Shown here piece after piece: positions 32,315-40,913 of a stretch of 40,963 nucleotides of DNA. Each line of letters opens with the position of its first letter. Position 1 is the first letter of the stretch. The notes below the pieces were generated by a model, which saw only the letters and a program-made list of their open reading frames with translations, made no database searches and was not told the DNA's origin. A program made the position numbers and the translations under genes. Source of the DNA: an uncultured Collinsella sp. (lineage in GTDB: Bacteria > Actinomycetota > Coriobacteriia > Coriobacteriales > Coriobacteriaceae); NCBI GenBank assembly GCA_900551815.1, contig URXE01000010.1:1-40963 (forward strand). Direction: 5' to 3'.

Positions 32315-33196
32315 ATGATCAAAATCACCGTCCCAGCCACGAGCGCAAACCTAGGCATCGGCTACGACACCCTCGGCATGGCCGTCAGCCTCTACTCGCA
32401 CTTCACCTTCGAGCGCGCCGACAAGCTCACCATCACGGGCTGCCCCGAGGAGTTCCAAAACGAGAATAACCTGGTCTATGTGAGCTTTGTCGATGCTCTG
32501 GCCGCCTGGGGCGAGCCGGCCTTCCCTGTCGCTATCGACATTCAGACCGACGTGCCCGTCGCCCGTGGCCTGGGTTCCAGCTCCACCTGCGTCGTCGCCG
32601 GCATCATGGCTGCCGCCGCGCTGACGGGCCACACCGTCGACCGCGCCGAGCTCGTCCGCATTGCCACCGAGGTCGAGGGCCATCCCGATAACGTCGCCCC
32701 CGCCATCCTGGGCGGCGCCGTCTGCTCCTTTACGCCGGCTGATTCGCTCCCCCAGTGCCTGCGCTACGAGGTGAGCGATCGCCTGCGTTTTATTACCGTG
32801 ATTCCGCCCTACGAGGTGCATACGAGCGAGGCCCGCAAGGTTGTGCCGCAAGAGATTCCACTCTCCACCGCCGTATGGCAAATGGGCCGCATCGCCGGCA
32901 TGACGCGCGGCTTGGAGACCGGCGACCTTGACCTGATTGCCGCCGCCAACGACGACCGCATCCAGGAGCCCTATCGCCGTCGCCTCATCCCCGACTACAA
33001 CGCCGTGCGCGACACCTGCCTTAACGGAGGCGCCAAGACCATCTGGATCAGTGGCTCCGGCTCGACCCTCATGGCCGTGACTGACGACACCATCGTGGCA
33101 AAGTTCCTGCAGGTCAAGCTGCGCGAGCAGTTCCCCAAGTGTGATACGCATATTCTGACGTGCGACACCGAGGGCGCTCAAATCGAGTACCTGTAG
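32315..33196 (+). CDS. thrB: Homoserine kinase
   Basis: 293 residues, GHMP kinase: VPATSANLGIGYDTLG at the N-terminus, ATP-binding PVARGLGSSSTCVVAGI, and a C-terminal GGAKTIWISGSGSTLMA motif. It phosphorylates homoserine to give the substrate of ThrC, encoded just upstream. Start with AGGAGGACTCACATG. hom is absent from the window, so homoserine formation must be encoded elsewhere. Confidence 0.95.
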   Translation: MIKITVPATSANLGIGYDTLGMAVSLYSHFTFERADKLTITGCPEEFQNENNLVYVSFVDALAAWGEPAFPVAIDIQTDVPVARGLGSSSTCVVAGIMAAAALTGHTVDRAELVRIATEVEGHPDNVAPAILGGAVCSFTPADSLPQCLRYEVSDRLRFITVIPPYEVHTSEARKVVPQEIPLSTAVWQMGRIAGMTRGLETGDLDLIAAANDDRIQEPYRRRLIPDYNAVRDTCLNGGAKTIWISGSGSTLMAVTDDTIVAKFLQVKLREQFPKCDTHILTCDTEGAQIEYL

Positions 33197-33219
33197 CGCC
33201 CTGCCTCATTGCTCTCACC

Positions 33220-33336
33220 GGTCCCTTTGGGGCTTCCCCTAAAAACGTCCTCGATCATGAATTGCCCCGTCGTGCGCTTCGCGCGACGGGGCAATTCGAT
33301 CTGCGGATTGTTTTCAGGGGAAGCCCCAAAGGGACC
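33220..33336 (+). repeat. Nested hairpin element, copy C (GTCCTC/TGCGGA family)
   Basis: Outer arms 33220-33246 and 33310-33336 match at 26 of 27 positions. The internal loop GTCCTC (33247-33252) faces TGCGGA (33302-33307), with GATC/GATC between. An inner stem GAATTGCCCCGTCG pairs with 33284-33297, then a bulged T and GCGC-TTC-GCGC apex. It lies 24 nt after the thrB stop, in sense. Confidence 0.88.
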
Positions 33337-33415
33337 TGCACAGCCTCGCCAGGATAGTCGCATTCGCTGATTTAACCTTGCGTTCCTTCGGAACTTCGAA
33401 TGGCAGGCCTCGTGC

Positions 33416-33450
33416 TGCGGAATGTTTTTAAGGGGATGCCCCCGGGTGGC
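33416..33450 (+). repeat. Half copy (E) of the nested hairpin family
   Basis: Only the right side remains: TGCGGA, two bases, GTTTTTAAGGGGATGCCCC. A detached GTTCC-TTC-GGAAC apex lies at 33382-33394. The rest of 33197-33560 has no gene. Confidence 0.6.
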
Positions 33451-33560
33451 CCTATGGCAACGTAGCTAGCGATGTCTACAGGGACCCACGCTTTGAAAGG
33501 GCGCCGGGCTGAAATTATGGCTTTTTATTGATAGGGGCTCTTGCTAGGTTGGGGCACTTA

Positions 33561-34151
33561 TTAGAGGCAAGCCTCGGCGATGCGCTTTTTGAGTTCGTCG
33601 ATGCCGGTACCGGTTTGGGAGCTTGTGATGATTACGTTTTCGGCCGGGACGTTGAGCTGCTTTTTGATGGCTGCTGCCTGGCGGGCCTGCTGGGTGCGGC
33701 TGAGCTTGTCGGCCTTGGTGAGGCAGACGATAAAGTTGAACTCGTTGCCCTGCAGGTAGTCGATCATGTCATGGTCGAGCTTACTCGGGTCGTGACGAAT
33801 ATCCACCAGCGACACGACCAGGTTAAAGCTGCGCTCCGAGTCGAAGAAGTCGCCGATAAGTTCTGCCCAGCGGTCACGCTCGGCCTTGGAACGGCGGGCG
33901 AAACCGTAGCCCGGCAGGTCGACGAAGTGCACGTCGTCAGCCTCAAAGAAGTTGATGTTGCTCGTCTTGCCCGGTGTGCTCGAAACCTTGACGAGGTTCT
34001 TGCGGCCAAAAAGCTTGTTCATGATCGACGACTTGCCCACGTTGGAGCGGCCGACGAAGCTCACCTCGGGGCAGGTGGACTCGGGAATCTGCGAAACCTT
34101 GCCATAGCTGGCAACGAACTTGGCAAGCTGGTAGTTAATGGAATCGGCCAT
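33561..34151 (-). CDS. engB: Ribosome biogenesis GTPase EngB (YsxC/YihA)
   Basis: 196 residues, one G domain: G1 GRSNVGKSSIMN, switch region STPGKTSNINFF, G3 DLPGYGFA, G4 TKADKLSR. The lack of other domains and the GRSNVGKS signature identify EngB, an essential factor for large-subunit assembly. ATG 34151 with GGAG is preferred to GTG 34157. It lies 40 nt downstream of mtnN on the same strand. Confidence 0.94.
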   Translation of the reverse strand: MADSINYQLAKFVASYGKVSQIPESTCPEVSFVGRSNVGKSSIMNKLFGRKNLVKVSSTPGKTSNINFFEADDVHFVDLPGYGFARRSKAERDRWAELIGDFFDSERSFNLVVSLVDIRHDPSKLDHDMIDYLQGNEFNFIVCLTKADKLSRTQQARQAAAIKKQLNVPAENVIITSSQTGTGIDELKKRIAEACL

Positions 34152-34190
34152 GGACACTCCTTGGTCGTAGGTTCTTACAAAAAAAGCGCG

Positions 34191-34931
34191 CTAATAGATA
34201 GCAGCGATACGGCGAACGATATCGAGCGTAATGCCACTCGCGGTACGGGCATACTCGAACAGGTCGAACTCGCGGTCGCAAATCGCATCGTACGCCTCGT
34301 CACAATTATCGCTGATAGCGCGCAGCACCAGGCAATCGACACCATTTTTGGTTGCGATATGGGCAATTGCCGCGCCCTCCATGCCGACGCAATCGGCATG
34401 CGTCGCCTCGATAGCGTCGTTGCGCATAGCGGCGCCCGTCACAAAGCGGTTACCCGTGGCAATCGTGCCGACCAGGAACTGCTTTGTGCCCTCGTTCGAG
34501 GCGGCTGCATTTGTCGAAGCGTTGACAAAGCCACGCTCAGCAAGCACATCGGCAGCAATATCGACCAGCGCAGGCGTCGAGCCAAACTCCTCGAGCCCCG
34601 GTGCAGACTCGGCGATAAGCGCGGTATCGGTATCCAGATAGCGTAGGCATTTGCCGATAACCACGTCGTCGATATGGAGCTTAGGGTTCAAACCGCCCGC
34701 GATACCCGAGAGCACAACGGCCTGCGGGGCATATTTACTAATGAGATGCTGTGTTGCGGCGGCGGCATTCACCGTGCCCATACCCGCCGTTGTGGCAACA
34801 ACTGTCAGGCCGTCGAGCCCGCCGGTCACAACGTTCAAGCCCGCCTCCTGTACCATGCAAACGTTACTCAACTCTTCCTTAATCTGCATGATCTCTTTTT
34901 CGAGCGCACCGATAATCGCGATGGTAGCCAT
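34191..34931 (-). CDS. mtnN: 5'-methylthioadenosine/S-adenosylhomocysteine nucleosidase
   Basis: 246 residues, PNP/UDP phosphorylase-like fold: IGALEKEI at the N-terminus with an active-site Glu, SGIAGGLNPKLHIDDVVIG, and MEGAAIAH (ribose-binding Glu) then LRAISDNCDE (catalytic Asp). It splits MTA and SAH to recover adenine and methyl-cycle products. ATG 34931 preceded by GGGGA; a TTG at 34943 is the less likely alternative. Confidence 0.93.
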   Translation of the reverse strand: MATIAIIGALEKEIMQIKEELSNVCMVQEAGLNVVTGGLDGLTVVATTAGMGTVNAAAATQHLISKYAPQAVVLSGIAGGLNPKLHIDDVVIGKCLRYLDTDTALIAESAPGLEEFGSTPALVDIAADVLAERGFVNASTNAAASNEGTKQFLVGTIATGNRFVTGAAMRNDAIEATHADCVGMEGAAIAHIATKNGVDCLVLRAISDNCDEAYDAICDREFDLFEYARTASGITLDIVRRIAAIY

Positions 34932-34984
34932 GCCATTCCCCAAACCTATACGAAATTCTCAACCACGGTATGGTACCAGCATTT

Positions 34985-35003
34985 CGTTTGACCTCGTCAA
35001 ACG
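34985..35003. promoter_or_regulatory. Perfect palindrome CGTTTGAC-CTC-GTCAAACG
   Basis: 8-bp arms around a 3-nt centre between the serine hydrolase stop and mtnN, 54 bp upstream of the mtnN start and partly overlapping a TTGACG -35-like box on the minus strand. It is a possible operator; without a T-run it makes a poor terminator. Confidence 0.4.
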
Positions 35004-35009
35004 AACACG

Positions 35010-36128
35010 CTAGGCCAGTGCGGCTCGCGTATCAAACAGAGCCTTTGCAATCGCTGTCGTAACCTCGCTCGAGTGGTCGCTCCACGGCATCGATGTCATG
35101 ATGCTCATGACATAGGTACGGCCATCGATGTCGATAAGGCCCGCATCGCATGTCGAATAGCAACCATCCTCGCTAATCCAGCCTGCCTTGTTGCGCACCA
35201 AGGCTTGGTCGTCCGCAATGCCATCACGGATAAATGAGCGCGATGTTGATGACAGCAGTTCAGATAACCACTGGGAGGTCTCACTGCCACAGCTCAGATA
35301 CTCGCTCATCTCGCGCCACAACTTGGCCGAGGTTCGCGGGCAATAGGTGGGAAAATCACTCATCGGATCGAGTGCGGTATCATAATCGACGCCAAGACTG
35401 ACAATCCAATCCTCGTAACCGACACGGTCAAACGCCGCGCGTAACGCAATAAACGAATCGTTGTCCGAATTAACGACCGCGGCCTCGATCAGGTCGCGCA
35501 CCGTCTGCCAGCCCATGTTGTAGCCACCATAGGTGCCAAGGGAATCATCGAGTGAGACCTGGCCCGTCTCGACCAGGGATTCGCAGATGTACAACGCATA
35601 GAGTGCCTTATAACTGCTCGCACCGTACACCTCGGCGTCCGCGTCATACGTCACGCCCTTGCCGCTCGTCAGATCGTAAAACACCACGCCCACATCGCCC
35701 AGCTCCTGCGCCTGACTCAGGGCATCTTGGAGCGCGGCGAGGCTCTCATCCTCCAGGGCGGGAATCTGGTCATCAACCAGTGAGAAGGTCTGCACGGTAT
35801 CGCCTGAGGGAATATCGTTAAAGTCCGCCTTCGAAAGCCTCGTCTTGAGACTCGCTGTCGACAGAGTTTGGCTTGCGGTGGCTTTAGATTCAGAGCCCTT
35901 TTTGTTTTGCGTCTGTACCGTTGACGCATCTGAGTGTGCCATTCGCTCCGACGCGTAGGTTTTGGCGGTAATTCCGAGGATAATAACCGCCAACGTTAAC
36001 ATCCCAATGGCGGCAATCTTCGTCACGCGGATGCGAGCGTCGGCAAGGCCACGCGAAGACGTGCCCTTCGTCTCATATCTGCTGCTATGCTGCGGCACAT
36101 ACTCGTCCCGCGATGCGTTGTTTCGCAC
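35010..36128 (-). CDS. Class A beta-lactamase-like serine hydrolase, membrane-anchored
   Basis: 372 residues. A short cytoplasmic N-terminus, then a helix ~36-56, a Ser/Thr/Lys-rich linker, and a penicillin-recognising enzyme domain. The SxxK motif is SSYK (171-174), the SDN motif is SDN (221-223), and the third box is KAG (~316) instead of KTG. The protein is probably a cell-surface peptidoglycan-related or orphan PBP-like enzyme; true lactamase activity is doubtful. GTG start with CAGGAG. Confidence 0.8.
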   Translation of the reverse strand: MRNNASRDEYVPQHSSRYETKGTSSRGLADARIRVTKIAAIGMLTLAVIILGITAKTYASERMAHSDASTVQTQNKKGSESKATASQTLSTASLKTRLSKADFNDIPSGDTVQTFSLVDDQIPALEDESLAALQDALSQAQELGDVGVVFYDLTSGKGVTYDADAEVYGASSYKALYALYICESLVETGQVSLDDSLGTYGGYNMGWQTVRDLIEAAVVNSDNDSFIALRAAFDRVGYEDWIVSLGVDYDTALDPMSDFPTYCPRTSAKLWREMSEYLSCGSETSQWLSELLSSTSRSFIRDGIADDQALVRNKAGWISEDGCYSTCDAGLIDIDGRTYVMSIMTSMPWSDHSSEVTTAIAKALFDTRAALA

Positions 36129-36286
36129 GTGGTCTCCTGACTGCTACCGTTCATATACGAGCAGCATAATACCGAGCAGGCATTTCTTTCCAAAGATATT
36201 CAGCGGCGTTTAAGGTGTCTTTAAAGAAACCACAAGCGTATTTATCCATATGGCACGATTCTGTTGCGCATCTCCGCCCAAAACGC

Positions 36287-36354
36287 AGTTGCGGTGGAAT
36301 AGTTCCTGTTTGGGCGGCATAAGCCAAAAAAACAAGAACTATTCCACCGCAACT
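36287..36354. repeat. Long hairpin element, copy 2
   Basis: AGTTGCGGTGGAATAGTTC (36287-36305) pairs with 36336-36354; after one mismatch TGTTT/AAACA extends the stem. It is homologous to 12955-13021. At the differing positions both arms changed together, keeping the pairs. Confidence 0.85.
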
Positions 36355-36387
36355 TGACGGGGCTCTTTGGCAATCAACTTGGTGCCC

Positions 36388-36424
36388 AGGGGCACTCATT
36401 TAAGTCTGTCCCCAATGAGTGCCT
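36388..36424. repeat. REP-like palindrome with TCTGTCCCC loop
   Basis: GGCACTCATT and AATGAGTGCC form a 10-bp stem around TAAGTCTGTCCCC, ending 12 bases before the pflA stop. The loop carries the same TGTCCC core as the family at 14041, 16311 and 24264, with other arms. Confidence 0.65.
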
Positions 36425-36436
36425 GAAAATGGCTCG

Positions 36437-37255
36437 CTAGCCGATGGCGTTTTTGAGTTCCGCGCGGCGTTTTTTCATGCCGGTCATAACGGCGTTGCGC
36501 AACTCGGGCATGCGCGCGGTATCCATCTGGGGAACGCCCTCGAGCTTATAGGGAATCCCCAGCTGCTCATACTTGACGACGCCCATCGTGTGATACGGCA
36601 GCATCTCTAGGCCGACCACGTTATGCCACGGGGCAATCAGACGACCGAGCTTCTCGCACTCCTCAACCGTATCGGTAATGCCCGGCACCACCACGTGGCG
36701 GATAACGACCTTAATCTTGCGGCGCGCGAGCTCATCACCAAACGCCAGAATGCGTGCGGGATCGCAACCGGTCAGCTTTTTATGCTCGACGGGATCGGCG
36801 TGTTTAATGTCGAGCAGCACCATATCGGTCTCGTTGAGTACGGCATCGAACTTCTCGGGATGCGCGGGATCGAACGCATAGCCGCAGCTATCCAAGCAGG
36901 TATGCACGCGACCATCGGGGTTATTGTGCATGGCGCGGAACAGGTCGGCTAAAAACGCGGGCTGCAGGAGCGGCTCGCCGCCGGACACCGTAATACCGCC
37001 GCTGCGGTAAAACTCATGGTTACTCTGGAACTCGTCCATCAGGTGCTCGACGGTCACCATGGTGCCGCCGTTAACCGACCAGGTGTCGGGGTTGTGGCAA
37101 TACGCACAGCGCATGGGACAGCCCTGAACAAACACCACAAAGCGGATGCCGGGTCCATCGACTGTTCCCATCGTCTCAATCGAATGCACGCGGCCCAGGG
37201 CAAACGCAGAGTCCTCGGGACGAGCGTCCACACCCTCGAGCGTCATCTCAGCCAT
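36437..37255 (-). CDS. pflA: Pyruvate formate-lyase activating enzyme
   Basis: 272 residues, radical SAM: CPMRCAYCHNPDTW (Cys46, Cys50, Cys53), GGITVSGGEPLLQ, and the C-terminal LEMLPYHTMGVVKYEQLG segment typical of PflA. It makes the glycyl radical on pyruvate formate-lyase under anoxic conditions. No pfl gene is adjacent, so its target is encoded elsewhere. ATG 37255 is chosen, preceded by AAGGTAGCGGGA; 37276 lacks a ribosome binding site. Confidence 0.93.
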   Translation of the reverse strand: MAEMTLEGVDARPEDSAFALGRVHSIETMGTVDGPGIRFVVFVQGCPMRCAYCHNPDTWSVNGGTMVTVEHLMDEFQSNHEFYRSGGITVSGGEPLLQPAFLADLFRAMHNNPDGRVHTCLDSCGYAFDPAHPEKFDAVLNETDMVLLDIKHADPVEHKKLTGCDPARILAFGDELARRKIKVVIRHVVVPGITDTVEECEKLGRLIAPWHNVVGLEMLPYHTMGVVKYEQLGIPYKLEGVPQMDTARMPELRNAVMTGMKKRRAELKNAIG

Positions 37256-37378
37256 TCCCGCTACCTTGCCTCTCATTGGTTTTAGCTATATAAATGCCAG
37301 AGTCATTCTAGCCCATATGCATGATGGCGAAACGGTTTAGCGGTCAATTGGGCTGTTCTATTTGACCCCACGCAAGAA

Positions 37379-37413
37379 CGGCGGGAAGGTTGTCGCAACC
37401 CGCCCGCCGCCGA
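37379..37413 (-). terminator. Terminator of the DegV gene
   Basis: On the minus strand CGGCGGGCGGGTTG pairs with CAACC-TT-CCCGCCG and is followed by TTCTTG. Confidence 0.75.
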
Positions 37414-37441
37414 GGCAATAGAAATCGATAGACGCCAGGCC

Positions 37442-38296
37442 TTACGCTTTAAGCGTGAGCACCGCGCCGAAGGCGGTCGGGCCGCAATGACTCGAGATGA
37501 CGCCGCCGACCTGAGTCCAGGTAACGTCCTTAAAGCCCAGGTCGTGCGCATAGACTTCCATGTCGTCGCGCAGCTCCTCGGAAAGGCCTACCGAATACGC
37601 CAGGCCAATGTGCGAGTAGTCAATCTCGCCCTTCGTAACCATGTGGTCAATAAAGGCGCGGGCACACTTGAGCATAGAGCCGCGGAACTTCTTGGTCGCC
37701 ACGAACTTGCCGCCCGTTACCTCAATGCAGGGCTTAATCTTGAGCAGATGGGCACCGAGGAATGCCACGTTGGACAAACGACCGCCCGCCTTAAGGAAGG
37801 CAAGATCGGTAGGAACAAAGCCCAGCAGCACGCGGTCCATGACGGAGTTCATAAAAGCAAAGATCTCTTCGACGGTGGCATCGGGGTGAGCTTCGATATA
37901 CTTAGCGGTCTCGACGACAACGAGCGACTGGCCCACCGAGACAAAGCGCGTGTCCATGGAGTAGACGTAGCCGCGACCCTTGGCGGCGATCTTCGATGAT
38001 TGATGCGAGCAGGTCGTGGCCTCGGAATACGCGAGATGCAAAATAGTCGCGTCGGGCTGCTCGGCATGAATTCGGTCATACACGTGAGCAAAATCCGCAG
38101 GCGCGCAGCCACTAGTCTTGGGCATTACGCCAAACTCGTTGCAGCGTGAATAAATCTCGAGCGGATCGATCGAACCGTCCTCGACGGTCTCGTCACCAAT
38201 CGTGACATGCATGGGCACGCGCACGATGCCGTAGCGCTCGCAAAGCTCCGGCGTCACATCCGACCCAGACTCAACCACGATTACGTACTTGCCCAT
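37442..38296 (-). CDS. DegV family protein (fatty-acid binding)
   Basis: 284 residues. VVESGSDVTPELCERYGI at the N-terminus, VEDGSIDPLEIY, KTSGCAPADFAHVYD and DTRFVSVGQSLVV are DegV family segments. These proteins bind a fatty acid and, as FakB, present it to a kinase (FakA) for phospholipid synthesis. No fakA is seen here. ATG 38296 is chosen; a frame to 38407 exists but starts poorly. Confidence 0.88.
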   Translation of the reverse strand: MGKYVIVVESGSDVTPELCERYGIVRVPMHVTIGDETVEDGSIDPLEIYSRCNEFGVMPKTSGCAPADFAHVYDRIHAEQPDATILHLAYSEATTCSHQSSKIAAKGRGYVYSMDTRFVSVGQSLVVVETAKYIEAHPDATVEEIFAFMNSVMDRVLLGFVPTDLAFLKAGGRLSNVAFLGAHLLKIKPCIEVTGGKFVATKKFRGSMLKCARAFIDHMVTKGEIDYSHIGLAYSVGLSEELRDDMEVYAHDLGFKDVTWTQVGGVISSHCGPTAFGAVLTLKA

Positions 38297-38482
38297 TATT
38301 ATCACGACCCATCTCAACATTGGCTTTTCAATACATGGCACGCGCCGCCGCACTGTTGCACAACAGCATCCAAGCACCAAAGAGACGCCGCCCCTTGCAC
38401 ACAACAAAGGACAGCGTCTCCCTGGAAAACTCCGTGCTTATTTAGGATTCTACACGGTTTGCAACAATGTGTTACTTACTCC

Positions 38483-38511
38483 GCAAACGGTAGCTATACA
38501 CGATAAACGGT
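38483..38511. repeat. Direct repeat AAACGGTAG between DegV and scrB
   Basis: Two AAACGGTAG copies about 20 bp apart in the leader of the DegV gene. They could be an operator pair; evidence is only the repeat. Confidence 0.3.
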
Positions 38512-38572
38512 AGTTCGCTGCGGCAACTGCGACACATCCCGCCCGGCAAGTCCAATCGTGCTCCACGCACGG

Positions 38573-40015
38573 TTAATGCGCGAGGCGGTAGAAATCCATC
38601 GACGCCGCACCCTCGGCATGCAACCCCATCGCCGAAACCGCCGGCGAATAGGTACGGCTCGTAAGTGCCGCCTCGCCGCCGTTGCCAAAAATCTCAACCA
38701 TCGTAGTGTCCGAAAGCACGCGCAGGTCGCGAAGCTCACCGAGCTTGATCGACCTCTGGTCGCGCCCATAGCCTTCGTCACCCATGTCGAGGGTAAGCAT
38801 CCCGTCTGCATAGCGCACAAAGACACCCTTGCGAATCTCGAGCTCGACCATCTTGGCGCCCTCACAGGAAACCACAAGATCAAACAGGCGGCCCGGCTCC
38901 TCAACTGTTTCACCGCCTGTCGCGCGAACGCAGTCGCCGCGCATCCTCTCAATCTCGTGCGCCGGCTGCTGGCAGAGCTTACCATCGCGCATGCTCAGCT
39001 CTCGCGGCACCGTCAACGCGCACTGCCACCCGCGCGCCACCGTCGGGTTTTCTGCTGTCGCGTCGGGGCAACCCGACCATCCGATCATCAAACGCCGGCC
39101 TGCAGCATCCTCAAAGGACTGCGGAGCATAGAAATCAAAACCGGCATCGACCATCGGGGGCATGCCCTGCCTGACGATTTTAAAGCTCGGCGCCTCCCAA
39201 TCGGCCTCGATGGGGAACCACACGCACTGATGCGGATTGCGGTAACGCCAACCATCGGCAGGCACACCCTGCGGACAGCAAACGAGAATAAGCTCGCCAT
39301 CGAGCTCAAACAGATCGGGGCACTCCCACATAAAGCCAAAGTTCTCGTCCAGCTCAATGCGCGTCGCATAGCTCCAGACCCCTAAATCACGCGAAGTATA
39401 GACAAGCACGCAGCCACGGTCGGCTTTCGTACGAGCGCCCAGAACCATGTAGTAGATACCATCGTGCTCAAGGATCTTGGGGTCGCGCACGTGCGTACCG
39501 ATATCGTCGGGGTAATCGACTGGTCCAACAGCCATGCGCTTCTCGCCCAATTCGTCGGGATTCTCGGCAACCATATGAATCTGGTTTTGCTCACGGCCCG
39601 TCAACACGTAGTCGTAATCATCGCGGTCAAAATGCTTGACGTTGCCGGTATAGAAGTAGTGAATCTTGCCATCGCGTACAAAGGCAGAACCAGAATACGC
39701 TCCGCTCGAATCCAAATCGGAATCGGGGAACAGCACGGGGCCGTGATTCTCGTACGTCACAAAATCCTTTGTCGTCAGATGGTTCCAAAGCACTGGACCG
39801 CCATGCGCAGCATCGAACGGATCGTATTGATGATAGATGTGATACGTATCACCAATCTGAACCAAACCGTTGGGGTCGTTGAGCCAGCCAAGCTCAGGCT
39901 CCACATGGAACAGAAGCCTATCGGGGTCGGATGCGATGCGGGCCGCCGTCTCATCCTGTCCGGCACGCCACTGCTCATAGTCCGCGCGTGTCACCTTGTT
40001 TTTTTGATTTAACAT
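38573..40015 (-). CDS. scrB: Sucrose-6-phosphate hydrolase (GH32)
   Basis: 480 residues. Five-bladed propeller signs: WLNDPNG with nucleophile Asp47, SGAYSGSAF, VRDPK (Asp178 stabiliser), and MWECPD with acid/base Glu231. The C-terminal beta-sandwich begins near 350. It splits imported sucrose 6-phosphate to glucose 6-phosphate and fructose. It lies 101 nt downstream of a PTS gene whose product would supply the substrate. Confidence 0.92.
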   Translation of the reverse strand: MLNQKNKVTRADYEQWRAGQDETAARIASDPDRLLFHVEPELGWLNDPNGLVQIGDTYHIYHQYDPFDAAHGGPVLWNHLTTKDFVTYENHGPVLFPDSDLDSSGAYSGSAFVRDGKIHYFYTGNVKHFDRDDYDYVLTGREQNQIHMVAENPDELGEKRMAVGPVDYPDDIGTHVRDPKILEHDGIYYMVLGARTKADRGCVLVYTSRDLGVWSYATRIELDENFGFMWECPDLFELDGELILVCCPQGVPADGWRYRNPHQCVWFPIEADWEAPSFKIVRQGMPPMVDAGFDFYAPQSFEDAAGRRLMIGWSGCPDATAENPTVARGWQCALTVPRELSMRDGKLCQQPAHEIERMRGDCVRATGGETVEEPGRLFDLVVSCEGAKMVELEIRKGVFVRYADGMLTLDMGDEGYGRDQRSIKLGELRDLRVLSDTTMVEIFGNGGEAALTSRTYSPAVSAMGLHAEGAASMDFYRLAH

Positions 40016-40039
40016 CGCCGTTGACTTTCTCGTCTATGG

Positions 40040-40077
40040 GGAAGGACGCTCGACTCACACGAGTCGAACGCCCTTCC
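40040..40077 (-). promoter_or_regulatory. Hairpin between PTS gene and scrB
   Basis: GGAAGGACGCTCGACTC pairs with 40061-40077 (two mismatches) around a 4-nt loop, 25 nt before the scrB start on the minus strand. No T-run follows, so it may be an mRNA processing or stability element, or part of an attenuator. Confidence 0.5.
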
Positions 40078-40116
40078 TCAAATGGACTTATCCTCAGATT
40101 ACACTGAACGGCTCAA

Positions 40117-40913
40117 CTAGAAGCTAACGTCGAGGCCAGCGCCAGCGCCCTCTTCATCGGTGGTCGGCACGCCCTTTGCCTTGTTGTAGGCAAAGATCAA
40201 GACGATCGGCACGATAAAGGCGATGAGATTGCCAGCCACATACCACACGAGGGTCTCGGGCGTGACGATGAGCAGGCCAAGCACGCCGGTCAGACCCTGA
40301 CCGATAGCGCGCACCTCAAAGAGCTTGACGAAGGCACCGCCGCAGCCTGCACCGATGCATGCGCAGATGAACGGAATGATCGAATAGCGCATGTTTGCAG
40401 CAAAGATAGCGGGCTCGGAGATTCCGACCAGCGTCGGGATAAAGGACGACATGCAGATGTTGCGCTCTTTGGAGTGCTTCTTGTGAATGAGGTACATACC
40501 GATGGCGCCGCCGCCCTGGGCGATGATGGAAACCGACCAGATGGCCTGGATGTAGTTGAAGCCGGTCGTGGCAACGAGGTTGGCCTCGATACCCTGGATG
40601 AACTGATGCGTACCGGTAACGACGAGCGGCTGCAGGAACGCGGCGAAGAGAAAGGCACCAAAGACACCCATCCTGTTGTACAGGATATCGATTACGCCGG
40701 CGAGGACGTCACCGATCAGGTTGCCGAGCGGGCCGAACACGGTGAACAGGGCAACGTTAGCAAGAATCAGGGTAACGGTCGGGACAAAGACGAACGAAAC
40801 GACCTCGGGGATGTACTTCTGGGCAATCTTCTCGACCTTGGCCATAAACCAGGCAGTCAGGATTGCGGGGAACACACCGCCCTGGAAAGCAACCATGGGA
40901 ATGGATAGGGGGG
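40117..40913 (-). pseudogene. PTS IIC component (sucrose/beta-glucoside type), truncated by an IS
   Basis: The C-terminal ~265 residues of a glucose-superfamily PTS IIC: FPAILTAWFMAKVEKIAQKYIPEVV, LQPLVVTGTHQFIQGIEANL, SFIPTLVGISEPAIFA (substrate-site GxSEPA) and several membrane helices. The expected N-terminal IIB and first IIC helices are absent: the reading frame upstream of 40913 enters an insertion-sequence end. Expression and function are unlikely unless the IS supplies a start. Its partner scrB follows. Confidence 0.7.

Larger units (their letters stand above)
36129..36436. other. 308-bp intergenic region with two palindromes
   Basis: No gene. It holds the promoter of the serine hydrolase gene (not resolved), the long hairpin copy 2 at 36287-36354 and the TGTCCC palindrome at 36388-36424. 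Confidence 0.6.
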
